Part shown: positions 9,608 to 18,036 of the stretch, piece by piece
How positions within the stretch are numbered: the stretch's first letter is position 1
How the letters are laid out: every line of letters begins with the position of its first letter
Assembly (NCBI GenBank): GCA_963729365.1
Contig: CAVSNQ010000022.1
Location: forward strand, 806,001 to 870,000
Direction of reading: 5' to 3'
Length of the DNA stretch: 64,000 nucleotides
Source: JASHPR01 sp963729365
GTDB taxonomy: Bacteria > Actinomycetota > Actinomycetes > Streptosporangiales > Streptosporangiaceae
Made by a program: the position numbers and the translations under genes
Notes under the pieces: generated by a model
The model's input: the letters and a program-made list of their open reading frames with translations, nothing else
The model's database searches: none
Told to the model about the DNA's origin: nothing

Positions 9608-10306
9608 TCGCCCCTCCCCTTGCGCCCGCCAACACCAGGGAAAGACGATCCTGTAGCCCGATGCTCGCGGTAGTCCCGCCCCTCCTCCGCGACCATCACA
9701 GGCCGCAACCCACCCGCAGAGTAGACGCGCCGTACGACAAACTAGATGTCTTGGCTCCGAAAGCAGCCCACCACGAAACGTGCCTGCCGTGCTGGCACCT
9801 GCGGCTTACTGGCGGCCGGGCCGGGGTGTGGTCGTTTTCGCCCGCGACGCCGACGGTGACGAGCACCAGCACGATCACGCCGAGGCTAGCGACCACGATA
9901 CGGGTGGTCTTCTGGCGCTGAGTGAGTACGTGCCAACGGCGGCGCCGGCCGCTGGGGTCTGTATGCCGCCGTTCATAGGATTGTGACCTTCCGCGGAGGT
10001 TGGATTTCCTGGACTCGCCCGACTGAAATGGGAGTGCCGCGCGAGTTCATTTTTAGCTTGAGCCTTGACTCTACATTACACTTCACCATTCTCATAATAC
10101 GCATAATTAAACCGGCATTAATCATCGTTTTAACCTCAACCGCAAATACCCGGGGCTCCCCTGCGACGGCCGGGCGGTACGGTGTCCCGCTATGCCGGCC
10201 AGCCACCCCGATCAGACGCGGGGCAATCGGGACCAGGAGCACCGGGGAGGTCGCCGCTAACATGCCGCGTAACCGCTCCGGCCGTCTCCGCGCTGGCTGG
10301 CCGACC
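9608..10306. other. 700-bp region without a convincing gene
   Basis: Upstream of the helicase gene. On the minus strand, roughly 9990-9696, a frame without a usable start reads as a basic stretch, one transmembrane helix (VVASLGVIVLVLVTVGVAG) and a short tail, possibly the remnant of a small membrane protein. Bases 10040-10155 are markedly AT-rich against the surrounding GC-rich sequence. No complete gene, tRNA or inverted repeat was found. Confidence 0.5.
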
Positions 10307-10580
10307 GGCTCCCGCGGCTGGTGGTGCTGGACTGCAAGGGCGCGGCCGACGCGCGGCGGATCGCCGACCGGGCCCGGCGGGCGCTGCGCGTGGCCGGGGC
10401 CCGGTCCACCGCCGTCTGGCCGGACGAGGCCAGCCTGTCGCTATGGGCGCTGCCGCCCGCGCAGCTCACCACCACGCTGGTCGACCTGATCGAGCACGGC
10501 ACGGGGGCCGCCTACTACGCGGACGTGATGGAGGCGGTGGTCGGGCTGGCCGTCGCCGCGCCGGCCGGCCCGGCGGCCAT
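10307..10580 (+). pseudogene. fragment of the FtsK/VirD4-like ATPase gene
   Basis: These 274 bases are almost identical to 2228-2505 inside the intact ATPase gene, encoding the stretch from LVVLDCKG to VVGLAVAAP. The copy has one three-base deletion (GAAYY instead of GAAAYY) and a few substitutions. It contains neither Walker motif, and both ends break off into unrelated sequence. It is either debris of a second element copy or of a duplication that now flanks the helicase-nuclease gene. Confidence 0.85.
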
Positions 10581-10682
10581 CGCCATGACATTTACGCCAT
10601 CACCAGGCGTGACTCCCGCGACGGGCGTCCGCTCCCCATCCCTCGAACGACCAGCCGTCCTCCCGATAACCGTGCCGCACGG

Positions 10683-12080
10683 TCAGCAGTTCGGGACGTT
10701 CGGATCAACAAACGGAGTACCCTTCAGCGGCCCTGAGGTCTGTCCGTTGTTATAGAAAGCGTCAGCTGAGGCGTAGTAAGCGTCGTTCCATGGGCTCGAG
10801 GCGATCCGATACCACCAGGTGTTTCCGTCGGCCACCTTGAAGCCAGTCACCTTGCAAGCGATCTGGACGGTATCGAAGGATGGGATCGAGGCGCCTTCGG
10901 TGCCTCCTGCATCGGAGTAATCAGTCCACGTATGGGTAACCCCGCCTGTTGTCTCGGCGTACGTGGTCGGAGCAGGAGGAGGTGGCGGGGGCGGCGGGGC
11001 CGCACTGGCAACGGTGATGGTGTTCGACCGTATCGACCCGATCGTGACCCAGACAGTGTCGCCGCTCTCGGTGTCGAAGCAGGTATGCCCGTTGTCCAGC
11101 GTCTGCGGCTCGCTCGTCTCGGTCAGCGAGAACCTCTGATCGCCCCCGCTACCGAAGTCGCAGCTGTAGGCATAGGTGCCGACCGGGAAGTGCTGGAGCG
11201 TCATCGAGATCCAGCCCGGATGAGCCGTACTCCAGCCGATCGAGATGGCCGCACTGCCGCCAGGTGCTGGCGGGCTACTCGGTGGCGGGGCCGGCCCGGC
11301 GCCGCCCCCTGCCCCTTGCGACCTAGCTGCTTGCTCGAGCGGCGGCGCGTGTACCAGGACGGCGAACTGGCCGACCTGGTCGTCAGCCCACTGGAGGTAA
11401 GTGGTAAGGGCCAGCAACACATTGATCAGTGAGGCCACGCCGACCTTCACGCCATCGGCGGCCAGCGTAGCAGCCACACGGCCGACAGCGAAGGTGATAT
11501 CGCCGACGAAACCGGCGGTGCATGCGGCCTGGCCGAGGAAATTCCGCCCCGCCTTGCAGTTCTTATAGCTGATGAAATCGGCATTTACCTCGCCAATGAA
11601 CTGAGTATAAGAGTTCACTACCGCGTTGTTGACGACTGGAATGAAGGTCGTGGCGCTCAACGCCAGAAAGTAAAAGGTGGCGCTCTTGTCCAGCTCCAGA
11701 CGGATCTCTGTCGACCCCGAGCCGATAGGAATCTGCATCTTCTCGCCCGGCAGCAGAAGCCACGGATTTCCCGAGTACAGACGGGTCGCGTCCACGGCGA
11801 GAGTGGGATTGGTTATCGTCGTCCGCGGCGAACCGGCGCTCCCGGTGGCCGCCACGGTGAGATCTAGGGTGCTTGAGTTGTACAGCCAGATGCTCGAGCC
11901 ATCGACACAGGCGTCTATCGGGAAGCCTGCTGGCACAGCTCCCCGCGAGGTGTTCATGCCGCACAGCCCGGGCGCCGGTCCGGCCGACGCCGACATGGGC
12001 ACGACGACAGATGCCAGCACAGCAAGCGAAGCTGCTGGCGCCAGCAGCCGCCAGTGCCTCAGCCGACTGGGAACCCGCAT
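10683..12080 (-). CDS. secreted protein with C-terminal SH3-like domain
   Basis: 465 residues with a classical signal peptide (basic MRVPSRLRHWR, hydrophobic core, cleavage near SASA-GP around residue 33). The middle has no family I recognise. Two proline-rich linkers (PPPSSPPAP and a run of eight prolines) lead to a C-terminal domain (about 375-465) with the features NTWWYRIASSPW and FVDPNVPNC. That domain is common at the C-termini of secreted actinomycete proteins and resembles a bacterial SH3 fold, suggesting envelope binding. Several paired cysteines fit export. Its start lies inside the 3' end of the lipoprotein gene (22-bp overlap), so the two are co-translated. Function unknown. Confidence 0.75.
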   Translation of the reverse strand: MRVPSRLRHWRLLAPAASLAVLASVVVPMSASAGPAPGLCGMNTSRGAVPAGFPIDACVDGSSIWLYNSSTLDLTVAATGSAGSPRTTITNPTLAVDATRLYSGNPWLLLPGEKMQIPIGSGSTEIRLELDKSATFYFLALSATTFIPVVNNAVVNSYTQFIGEVNADFISYKNCKAGRNFLGQAACTAGFVGDITFAVGRVAATLAADGVKVGVASLINVLLALTTYLQWADDQVGQFAVLVHAPPLEQAARSQGAGGGAGPAPPPSSPPAPGGSAAISIGWSTAHPGWISMTLQHFPVGTYAYSCDFGSGGDQRFSLTETSEPQTLDNGHTCFDTESGDTVWVTIGSIRSNTITVASAAPPPPPPPPAPTTYAETTGGVTHTWTDYSDAGGTEGASIPSFDTVQIACKVTGFKVADGNTWWYRIASSPWNDAYYASADAFYNNGQTSGPLKGTPFVDPNVPNC

Positions 12081-12496
12081 GGCTTCTGCACCTCCTGCCC
12101 GAGTTGGGTCAGTGTGGCGTTCACCTTCTGGACCGCGTCGGCCGACTGCGCGCCGTCGCGGGCAAGCAGCCTCAGGGCCGCTGCCGCCGATGTGAAAACG
12201 GGCCCCAGCCCGGTTGGCGCTACCGAACCAATTTGGGTCAGCGCTCCCGCGGCTGCGGCCAATTGCGCGGCGCCGGTGGCTGGGTGCTCGGCGGCAGCGG
12301 TCAGCTCGGTCTGCAGGTCGCGCACCGCTTTAGACTGGGCGAGCTTTGCGCAGAAGGCGGGGCTGCCCGCCCTTGGCTGCGCACCGATAGTCACCGACCC
12401 TCCGCCCGGCTGCTGGCCCGAGTCAGCAGCCGAATGACTACACCCCGTCGCCAGTAACGCAGCGAGGCAGACCACGCCTATTCTGTGTAGCCGCAC
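12059..12496 (-). CDS. small lipoprotein
   Basis: 145 residues beginning with a lipoprotein signal whose lipobox LLATGC ends at Cys19. The mature part is helical and Ala-rich with two further cysteines (FCAKL and KPCGF) that could form a disulfide. It has no recognisable enzyme motif. It overlaps the secreted SH3-like protein gene by 22 bp and probably forms a two-gene operon with it, suggesting a membrane-anchored partner for that protein. Confidence 0.75.
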   Translation of the reverse strand: MRLHRIGVVCLAALLATGCSHSAADSGQQPGGGSVTIGAQPRAGSPAFCAKLAQSKAVRDLQTELTAAAEHPATGAAQLAAAAGALTQIGSVAPTGLGPVFTSAAAALRLLARDGAQSADAVQKVNATLTQLGQEVQKPCGFPVG

Positions 12497-12624
12497 CGAA
12501 AACCGCCTTCAAAGAGCGGACGTCCTATGTGAGACGTCGTGGGCGCCCGCCTGGTTGGCGTCCACCGCAGCTGGGCCTGGCGAGCCGATTCGCCGCTGCC
12601 ATGCAGGGCAACTCACGGCGATGC

Positions 12625-12846
12625 CTACCGAACGAACGTCCCCATCGGAGACGTCTCGGCCAGCCCCTCGTCTCTCAGGGCCTCGATCACCTTCTGGGCC
12701 GTCGTGGTGGCTACCTCGAACTCCTGCGAGAGCGAGCGGATCGACGGCAGCCGGTCACCAGACTTCAGCTCGCCAGACTCGATGCGCTGGCGGTAGATCT
12801 CAGCTATCTGGCGCCAGGGCGCGACAGGGCCGTCCCGCTTGATCAT
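12625..12846 (-). CDS. GntR-family transcriptional regulator, short
   Basis: 73 residues, essentially only the winged helix-turn-helix: WRQIAEIYRQRIESGEL, GDRLPSIRSLSQEFEV and TAQKVIEALRDEGL are diagnostic of the GntR DNA-binding domain. There is no effector domain; such short GntR proteins (KorSA-like) often control actinomycete integrative elements. The ATG at 12846 is chosen because it begins just before the conserved domain. An in-frame ATG at 12924 would add 26 residues but would run through the repeated operator at 12891-12915. It probably represses itself and the divergent small ORF. Confidence 0.75.
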   Translation of the reverse strand: MIKRDGPVAPWRQIAEIYRQRIESGELKSGDRLPSIRSLSQEFEVATTTAQKVIEALRDEGLAETSPMGTFVR

Positions 12847-12890
12847 CTCCCCCACGCTAGGGACATACCCATCACGCCCGGCCAGGACAG

Positions 12891-12915
12891 TACACGGCCG
12901 TACACGGGCGTACAC
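12891..12915. promoter_or_regulatory. three-repeat operator between gntR and a small ORF
   Basis: TACAC occurs at 12891, 12901 and 12911, exactly ten bases apart, so all three lie on one face of the helix. The last copy overlaps TACACT, a plausible -10 element whose start site would fall at the ATG at 12923. The position beside the GntR gene suggests its binding site. Confidence 0.6.
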
Positions 12916-12922
12916 TAACGTC

Positions 12923-12979
12923 ATGACGAACGCCCCTGCCTGGTGGCCGTATCAGGCCGAGTTTCCGCGGTCTGGGTGA
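12923..12979 (+). pseudogene. truncated small ORF of integrative-element type
   Basis: An 18-codon frame, MTNAPAWWPYQAEFPRSG, starting six bases after TACACT as a leaderless message would. The segment resembles the N-terminus of longer small proteins (WW..YQAEFP then WH.W) that often accompany GntR regulators in actinomycete elements; here the frame stops early, so it is probably a decayed gene. Recognition is from memory. Confidence 0.35.
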
Positions 12980-13154
12980 GCTGGTACTGCGTGGTCCAGA
13001 GGGCATACCAGTTCAACGGTACGAGGATTCGGTTCGGGCAGCGAAGGAGTAGCTGCGGCAACAGTGATCGTGGGCATCTGGACTAAGCCCTGATCATGGT
13101 CTGGCCTGGCAGAGTGAGCCAGGTACATCAATTCGCCAGGGCTCAGGAGGACGG

Positions 13155-13652
13155 ATGGCCACAGCTGAGGACGCTGCAGTCGTGCGCGATGTGGTGAGAG
13201 ATGCCGCTCAGCTGCTGGACTATTGCGCTAGCTCGGAGGCGCAGCTGATCACTGAGGACGGTGAGCCAATCGGCCAGCCGGTGCCTGGCGACCTGCGAGA
13301 GAGTTACACGGCGGCCGTTGATCAGCTTCAAGCCCAGGTGCAGATCGCGTTGGCTACGCTCATCGGCGCCAACGAGTCGTTCCCAATGTCCCAGGTCCTG
13401 GATCTGCTGGCAGCGGCAGGCTGGGACGGTGCCCTCCGGGACTTCAAGCTGCAGGTCCTTGAGCGGAGCGGCCGCGCCGAGGTGACTGAGGTAACCGCTG
13501 ACGGTCGAAGGAGCGGAAGGCCAATCCGCCGCCGGGTCCTGCGAATCTTCATGGGCGTCTTGAATGCCGCTCTCGACAGCCTGGCCGGGGTGCCTGGCGT
13601 TGCCGCGATCAAAGAGCTGAAGGACTTCCTTGAGAAGATCATCGGTCGGTAG
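13155..13652 (+). CDS. hypothetical protein, helical
   Basis: 165 residues beginning MATAEDAAVVRDVVRDAAQ after CAGGAGGACGG, a good ribosome-binding site. It is predicted mostly alpha-helical, with an acidic N-terminal half and a short basic patch (RRSGRPIRRR) before a last helix. No signal peptide, membrane segment or catalytic motif is visible, and I do not recognise the family. It is a single gene on the plus strand beside gntR, in the accessory region. Confidence 0.55.
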   Translation: MATAEDAAVVRDVVRDAAQLLDYCASSEAQLITEDGEPIGQPVPGDLRESYTAAVDQLQAQVQIALATLIGANESFPMSQVLDLLAAAGWDGALRDFKLQVLERSGRAEVTEVTADGRRSGRPIRRRVLRIFMGVLNAALDSLAGVPGVAAIKELKDFLEKIIGR

Positions 13653-13872
13653 ACCGGCTTGAGCAACAAGCGCAATCAAGCAGGGAGAGGCCAGGCTGCT
13701 GGGCTTGTCGTGGGGTCGTTCCATGGGCTTGCCGTTGACGAACGTGGCGCCGTTGTCGGCCTGGGCGACCAGGTGCTTGACTCTCACCGGGCCTGTCGTC
13801 AATGCCGAGGGCCGGCACGGGCTGCCATTGAATCTCATCTGAAGGCATGCTGACGAGTAGAGGAGATGAGGG

Positions 13873-14697
13873 GTGAGCGAGACACGAGTCGTGGTTGACG
13901 GCCTGGGCTTTCCGGAATCGACACGATGGCGCGACGGACGCGTCTGGCTGTGCAACTGGGGTGTCGGTGAGGTACTGGCTGTGAGCAGTGACGGCGCGCG
14001 CGAGGTGATGGCTCGTCTCGCGCCGCAGACCATTCCGTTGAGCATTGACTGGCTTCCCGACGGGCGGATGCTCGTCGTCGACGGGCCACAGGGCAGATTG
14101 CTGCGTCAGGAGCCGGACGGAACGCTTGGCACCGTGGCGGACCTCACCGCTCTCGGCCGCCCGCCGTTCAATGAGCTCGTGGTTGGCGCGACCGGTAACG
14201 CTTACGTCAACGGAGGACCGGGAATTGTGTGTGTCCAGCCGGACGGCAGCACACGCGAGGTCGCAGACGGCCTGCAGTGGCCCAACGGCATGGCGCTGGT
14301 CGACGATGGCCGCGTGCTCGTCGTCGCTGATTCGCACGCCGAGCAGCTCGTCGCGTTCGAGGTGGCAGGCGACGGGACCCTCGCCGGCCGTCGCGTCTGG
14401 GCTGACCTTGAGCACGCGCCCGACGGCATCTGCGCGGACGCTGACGGTGCGGTGTGGGTCGCGACCGTTCCCGGCCAGCGCTGCGTGCGCGTGCGCGAGG
14501 GCGGCGAGGTGCTCAGCACGGTCGCCGTCGATCGAGGGTGCTTTGCCTGCATGCTCGGCGGCGAGGATGGCAGGACGCTGTTCATCGCGGCCGCGAAATG
14601 GCACGGGATGCAGGCGGCGATGAGCGACGGGCCGGATTGGACCGGGCAATTGCTCGCGGCGCCCAACCAGCCCGCACCGCACGCCGGCCACCCCTAG
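13873..14697 (+). CDS. SMP-30/gluconolactonase/LRE family protein
   Basis: A 274-residue six-bladed beta-propeller lactonase. Features of the family are GFPESTRW (metal-binding Glu near residue 15), PFNELVV, WPNGMAL with the metal-binding Asn, and DSH. Members hydrolyse sugar lactones or related compounds using a divalent metal bound in the central channel. The GTG start at 13873 follows GAGATGAGGG. It is soluble and monocistronic; the substrate cannot be inferred from neighbours. Confidence 0.85.
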   Translation: MSETRVVVDGLGFPESTRWRDGRVWLCNWGVGEVLAVSSDGAREVMARLAPQTIPLSIDWLPDGRMLVVDGPQGRLLRQEPDGTLGTVADLTALGRPPFNELVVGATGNAYVNGGPGIVCVQPDGSTREVADGLQWPNGMALVDDGRVLVVADSHAEQLVAFEVAGDGTLAGRRVWADLEHAPDGICADADGAVWVATVPGQRCVRVREGGEVLSTVAVDRGCFACMLGGEDGRTLFIAAAKWHGMQAAMSDGPDWTGQLLAAPNQPAPHAGHP

Positions 14698-15072
14698 ACG
14701 CCGGCCCCAGGACCGCCAAGACGTCAGTGCCGCCCGGCTGGCGCCGGGAACCCCGCTGAAGCGCACGTTCATCGGGGAAGGTTGATAAGGCGCGGTAGTG
14801 CGCCGGCGAGGCCGGGCCGCCATGGCCGCCCTCACCGGCGGGCCTGGATCTTTACTCATTTCCGGTAAGGCTCAGATCGATCCTGCGGGCCACTCGATGC
14901 GCGAATGAGTATATGAGCGCAGATCCTGATATAACCGGCTCGTTGAGCCTGTCCTGGGGTGTGAATCAACGCGTCGCTGCTAGAACACGCCGATCAATGG
15001 AGCCAGCGCAGTAATAAACCTGCCCCAAGCAGGGAATGACCGAGGTTGTCGCACGATATTCGGGGGAACTAG
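14698..15072. other. 375-bp intergenic region upstream of lsr2
   Basis: No gene is supported. The right half is less GC-rich and holds TATAAC at 14930-14935, a possible -10 element without a clear -35. A 16-codon frame at 15036-15086 starts before lsr2 and ends 14 bases inside it. Confidence 0.5.
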
Positions 15073-15456
15073 ATGCAAAAGCTTGAAGTACAGCTCGAGG
15101 ACGATCTGACCGGCGGTCCGGCCGATGAAACCGTTATGTTCGGCGTGGACGGCCGGGAGTACCAGATAGACCTGAACACCAAGCACGCGGCCACCTTCCG
15201 CAAGCAGCTGGCAGCTTTCGTAGAGCGGGCCAGGTTGGTACGACGGCATCGCGCACGCTCGACCGCCAGGTCAGCAGCTAGTCGCGGGCGCAGCCGCGAG
15301 ATCCGTGCCTGGGCGGACCAGCAGGGCTTCGAAGTGGCTGAGCATGGCCGACTGCCTTCTCACGTCATCCAGGAGTATGAACGCGCGCACAGCGGCGCAC
15401 AGCCCGCCGAGCACGGGCGCAGAATTGCCTCCAGCCGAACGAAGCGCAGGCACTAA
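15073..15456 (+). CDS. lsr2: Lsr2-family nucleoid-associated protein
   Basis: 127 residues. The N-terminal dimerisation domain has the family pattern (LEDDLTGGPADETVMFGVDG then YQIDLN). The C-terminal DNA-binding domain ends in IRAWADQQGFEVAEHGRLPSHVIQEY; the usual RGR hook that enters the AT-rich minor groove is here HGR. The ATG at 15073 follows CGGGGGAACTAG. Lsr2 silences AT-rich, foreign DNA in actinomycetes. It lies inside an accessory region, so it may be one of several paralogues. Confidence 0.9.
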   Translation: MQKLEVQLEDDLTGGPADETVMFGVDGREYQIDLNTKHAATFRKQLAAFVERARLVRRHRARSTARSAASRGRSREIRAWADQQGFEVAEHGRLPSHVIQEYERAHSGAQPAEHGRRIASSRTKRRH

Positions 15457-15565
15457 AGCTGCGGCGCGTACGCCGCGGCTGCGGGCGTCCGGCAACCGAC
15501 TTCGTCTACGCGGCCAATTCGTCCAAGCTCCAGCATTCGGTGGTCCCCGGTTGATCGTGAGCGAC

Positions 15566-15626
15566 CGTGGCCGCCTGGCTCGCGCTGACCGCCCGCCATG
15601 ACCTGGCTCGGCGCGACCGGCGCTGA
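15566..15626 (+). pseudogene. decayed 3' tail of a J-domain gene
   Basis: These 61 bases match the last 61 bases of the J-domain gene (3833-3893) with a minority of changes and still end in CGCTGA. Translated, the fragment reads VAAWLALTARHDLARRDRR and a stop, against VATWLALTARHDLAPRHRR in the intact gene. The rest of that gene is absent. Confidence 0.75.
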
Positions 15627-15722
15627 CTCCGTTGACCGCCAGGGCACGGCCCGTTAGCGTTCGCTAGAACGTGTTTCAATTCGCTGGCGGGCGGCCAGCC
15701 GCTCCCCGGCGAGGAGGCCGCC

Positions 15723-16877
15723 ATGACAGCGCCGCCGGCCGAACGGCCGCACCACGAGAAACGCAAGCTGACGGTCAGTGAGCGCAGCGTGGGCGTGCTG
15801 ACCGCCGCGCTGCAGGACTGGCTGGACGCCCGGTCGGCTGGCCAGCCGCCGCCCGCGGTGAGCGGGGTCCGCGTGCCCGACAACGGCGGGCTGTCCAGCA
15901 CATCGGTGCTCTTCGAGGCCTGCTGGCCCGGGGAGGGCGGGTCCGGGCCCGCGCGGCGCGGCGCCTACGTCGCGCGGATGGCGCCCGAGGAGAGCGCGGT
16001 GCCGGTGTTCCCGCGCTACGACCTGCCTGCTCAGTTCGAGCTGATCAGCCGTGTGGCCGCTTGCTGTGACATACCGCTGCCGGCACTCCGCTGGAACGAG
16101 CCGGACGGCGGGGCGCTCGGCACCCCGTTCTTCGTCATGGACCAAGTGGACGGCCGGGTTCCGCTGGACAACCCGCCCTACGTGTTCACCGGCTGGCTGC
16201 TGGAGGCCGCGCCGGAGCAGCGCGCCGTGCTGCAGCGGGCCAGCGTCGCGGTCCTGGTGAAGCTGCATGCGATCCCGGACGCCGGGACGGCGTTCCCGAT
16301 GCTGCGTCCTCCGGACGGGCATGACGCGCTGCGGCACCACGTCGACCAGCAACGCGACTACTACCGCTGGGCGCTGGCCGACGACGGCATCCGGGTGCCG
16401 ATCATCGAGCGGAGCTTTGACTGGCTGGCCGAGCACTGGCCGCACGAGTCCGGGCCCGACGTCCTGATCTGGGGCGACGCCAGGATCGGCAACATCATCT
16501 ACCACGGCTTCGAGCCGGCCGCCGTGCTCGACTGGGAGATGGCCGCACTCGGCCCGCGCGAACTGGACGTGGGCTGGTTCCTGTTCCTGCACCGGTTCTT
16601 CCAGGACATCGCGGAGTTCTTCGAGCTCGAGGGCCTGCCCGGTTTCCTGCGCCGGTCCGATGTGGAGCAGTACTACCAGGAGCTGAGCGGCAGCTCATTA
16701 CGGGACATGGATTTCTACCTCACCTATGCCGCGCTGCGGCACGCGATCGTGATGGGCCGGATCAAGCGGCGGATGATCCACTTCGGCGAGGATGAAGCGC
16801 CCGCCGATCCGGACGACTACGTGATGCACCGGGCCAGCCTCGAGAAGCTGCTCGCAGGCACCTACCGATGGGACTGA
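15723..16877 (+). CDS. phosphotransferase family protein (APH/ACAD10-like)
   Basis: A 384-residue protein-kinase-fold phosphotransferase. The catalytic loop is WGDARIGNI (Trp250-Gly-Asp252...Asn257), a variant of HGDxxxxN, and the metal-binding segment is VLDWEMA (Asp270). The N-lobe contains YVARMAP and the C-terminal half is helical. Relatives include aminoglycoside phosphotransferases and ACAD10-like kinases that act on hydroxyacyl substrates; antibiotic resistance should not be assumed. The ATG at 15723 follows GGCGAGGAGGCC. It overlaps the next gene by 10 bp, and such pairs are common in actinomycetes. One TTA codon lies at 16698. Confidence 0.85.
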   Translation: MTAPPAERPHHEKRKLTVSERSVGVLTAALQDWLDARSAGQPPPAVSGVRVPDNGGLSSTSVLFEACWPGEGGSGPARRGAYVARMAPEESAVPVFPRYDLPAQFELISRVAACCDIPLPALRWNEPDGGALGTPFFVMDQVDGRVPLDNPPYVFTGWLLEAAPEQRAVLQRASVAVLVKLHAIPDAGTAFPMLRPPDGHDALRHHVDQQRDYYRWALADDGIRVPIIERSFDWLAEHWPHESGPDVLIWGDARIGNIIYHGFEPAAVLDWEMAALGPRELDVGWFLFLHRFFQDIAEFFELEGLPGFLRRSDVEQYYQELSGSSLRDMDFYLTYAALRHAIVMGRIKRRMIHFGEDEAPADPDDYVMHRASLEKLLAGTYRWD

Positions 16878-17987
16878 GACCAGTGCCGACTCCGCTCGAC
16901 GAGTATCCGGTCCACCAGACGCCGCTGCCGATGGACCGCGTGGCCAGCAGCGACCGCAACTTCTACGACCGGAGCTACTTCAACGCGCACGACCGCAGCG
17001 GCGAGATCTTCCTGGTCACCGGGCTCGGCGTGTACCCGAACCTGGGCGTGGTCGACGCGTACGCGGCCGCGCGGTGCGGCGACCGCCAGTGGAGCGTGCG
17101 ATTCTCCGACGCCCTGGGCGAGCGCAGCCTCGAGCAGAAGGTCGGCGGGCTACCAGATCGAGGTCGTCGAGCCGCTGCGGCGGCTGAACCTCAGCTGCGC
17201 GGCGCCGGACGGCGGCATTGAGTTCGACCTGGCCTGGACGGCCGCGTTCCCGGCGGTGCAGGAGGAGCCGCACCTGCTGCTTTCCGGCGGCAGGCCGATC
17301 CTGGACGCCTCACGCTTTTCCCAGGTCGGAAGCTGGAACGGCAGTCTGCGGGTCGGTCAACGTGAGTTCACCGTCACCCGCGACCGGTGGGCCGGCATCC
17401 GGGACAGGTCCTGGGGGATCAGGCCGGTCGGCGAGCCGGAGCCGCCGGGCCGGGCGGCCGCCGAGCCCTTGGCGGGGTTCTGGTGGCTGTACCTGCCGCT
17501 GCAGTTCGAATCGTGCTCACTCATCGTGATCCTGCAAGAGAACGCGGACGGCTACCGGACGCTGAACGACGCCAGGCGGGTGTGGCCCGACGGCCGGGTG
17601 GACCAGCTCGGCTGGCCCCGGGTCGACATCAGCTACCGGGCCGGAACCCGGCACCCGGAATCTGCCCGGATCCACCTGACCGACCGGGCCGGCCACCCGG
17701 TGACCGTGGAGGTAGAGACGCTCACCTCCGTCCCGCTGCACGTCGGCGCGGGCTACAACGGTGACCCGGACTGGTCGCACGGCCGGTGGATGGGCCGGAA
17801 CTGGAACAGCTCATCCGTGCACGACCTGACCGACCCGGCCGTGGCCGCCCGGATACCGTTCGGCGTGGTGGACCACCTGGCCAGGGCCCGACTGGGCGGC
17901 GAGCAGGGCTGGGGGATGTTCGAGCACGCCAGCATGGGCCGGCATGACCCAAGCGGGTTCACGGACTGGTCGTCGGTCAGCGGCTGA
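16868..17987 (+). pseudogene. phosphotransferase-associated protein (DUF7064-like), frameshifted
   Basis: Two halves of one protein in different frames. The first reads from ATG 16868 (MGLRPVPTPLDEYPVHQ) to about 17147, the second from GYQIEVVEP at 17148 to the stop at 17987. A single extra base in GTCGGCGGGC (17141-17150) separates them; removing it gives one protein of about 372 residues. Both halves keep ordinary coding character, so this is either a recent mutation or a sequencing error in a G-run. The family usually follows a phosphotransferase gene, as here. Biochemical role unknown; the DUF name is from memory. Confidence 0.75.
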
Positions 17988-18036
17988 CCTGCGGTCAATG
18001 CCATCCCCCGGTCCACGACCACGGCGCGACCGCTGA

